The notes beneath the pieces were generated by a model. That model was not told where the DNA came from, ran no database searches, and saw only the letters and a program-made list of their open reading frames with translations. Shown here piece after piece: positions 63,953 to 64,000 of a stretch of DNA of 64,000 bases (the first letter of the stretch is position 1; the number at the start of each line of letters is the position of its first letter). The translations under genes were made by a program, and so were the position numbers. The DNA is taken from assembly GCA_964035795.1 (NCBI GenBank), contig OZ038320.1:8454671-8518670 (forward strand). Direction: 5' to 3'. The stretch comes from Pterobdella sp. o SKG-2022. Lineage: Eukaryota > Annelida > Clitellata > Hirudinida > Piscicolidae.

Positions 63953-64000
63953 CTGAGAATCATAAATGTTATTTAAAAACATTTCCGTGTCATAAGAGTT

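Overview
The window is nuclear DNA from an animal with a strongly AT-rich genome. Genes have many short exons with canonical GT..AG introns. The sequence between them is filled with A/T runs, tRNA-derived SINEs and fold-back (inverted-repeat) elements. The gene set (an M1 aminopeptidase, a kinesin-3, ZW10, a death-associated protein kinase with COR-like and death domains, a MEP-1-like zinc-finger protein) fits an invertebrate metazoan. I cannot name the phylum. One 200-base run of N (32131-32330) is an assembly gap.

Layout. 1-5,600: a novel single-pass membrane protein gene (+). Its large intron carries, on the other strand, the first two exons of a secreted leucine-rich-repeat protein (-). 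8,350-12,530: a zinc-finger gene resembling the chromatin factor MEP-1 (+). 14,766-17,808: the 3' part of an unidentified, lysine/asparagine-rich protein with a glutamine-rich tail (+). 19,821-41,728: a complete 24-exon M1 aminopeptidase (+) whose reconstructed frame is exactly 960 codons plus stop. Its 7.5-kb intron holds a nested antisense gene for a cysteine-rich protein (-), two SINEs, fold-back repeats and the gap; a later intron holds a dead piggyBac remnant. 43,476-54,950: a kinesin-3 motor with FHA domain followed without an in-frame stop by the vesicle-tethering/kinetochore protein ZW10 (+). 54,951-58,381: a gene-poor stretch between convergent genes. 58,382-63,952: the C-terminal 630 residues of a DAPK1-type kinase (-), running off the right edge.

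The most unusual region is the kinesin/ZW10 locus. All splice phases allow one continuous reading frame from the motor domain into ZW10, where related kinesins usually carry a PX or START domain. The alternative is two genes about 30 bases apart. The motor also has a roughly 115-residue insertion in loop 5, just after the P-loop, and a seven-copy S-R motif repeat after the FHA domain. Asparagine/aspartate/serine-rich insertions recur in ZW10 and DAPK too, so they look like a habit of this lineage.

Exon boundaries come from reading splice signals, phase agreement and remembered family sequence. No alignment, transcript or database search was available.
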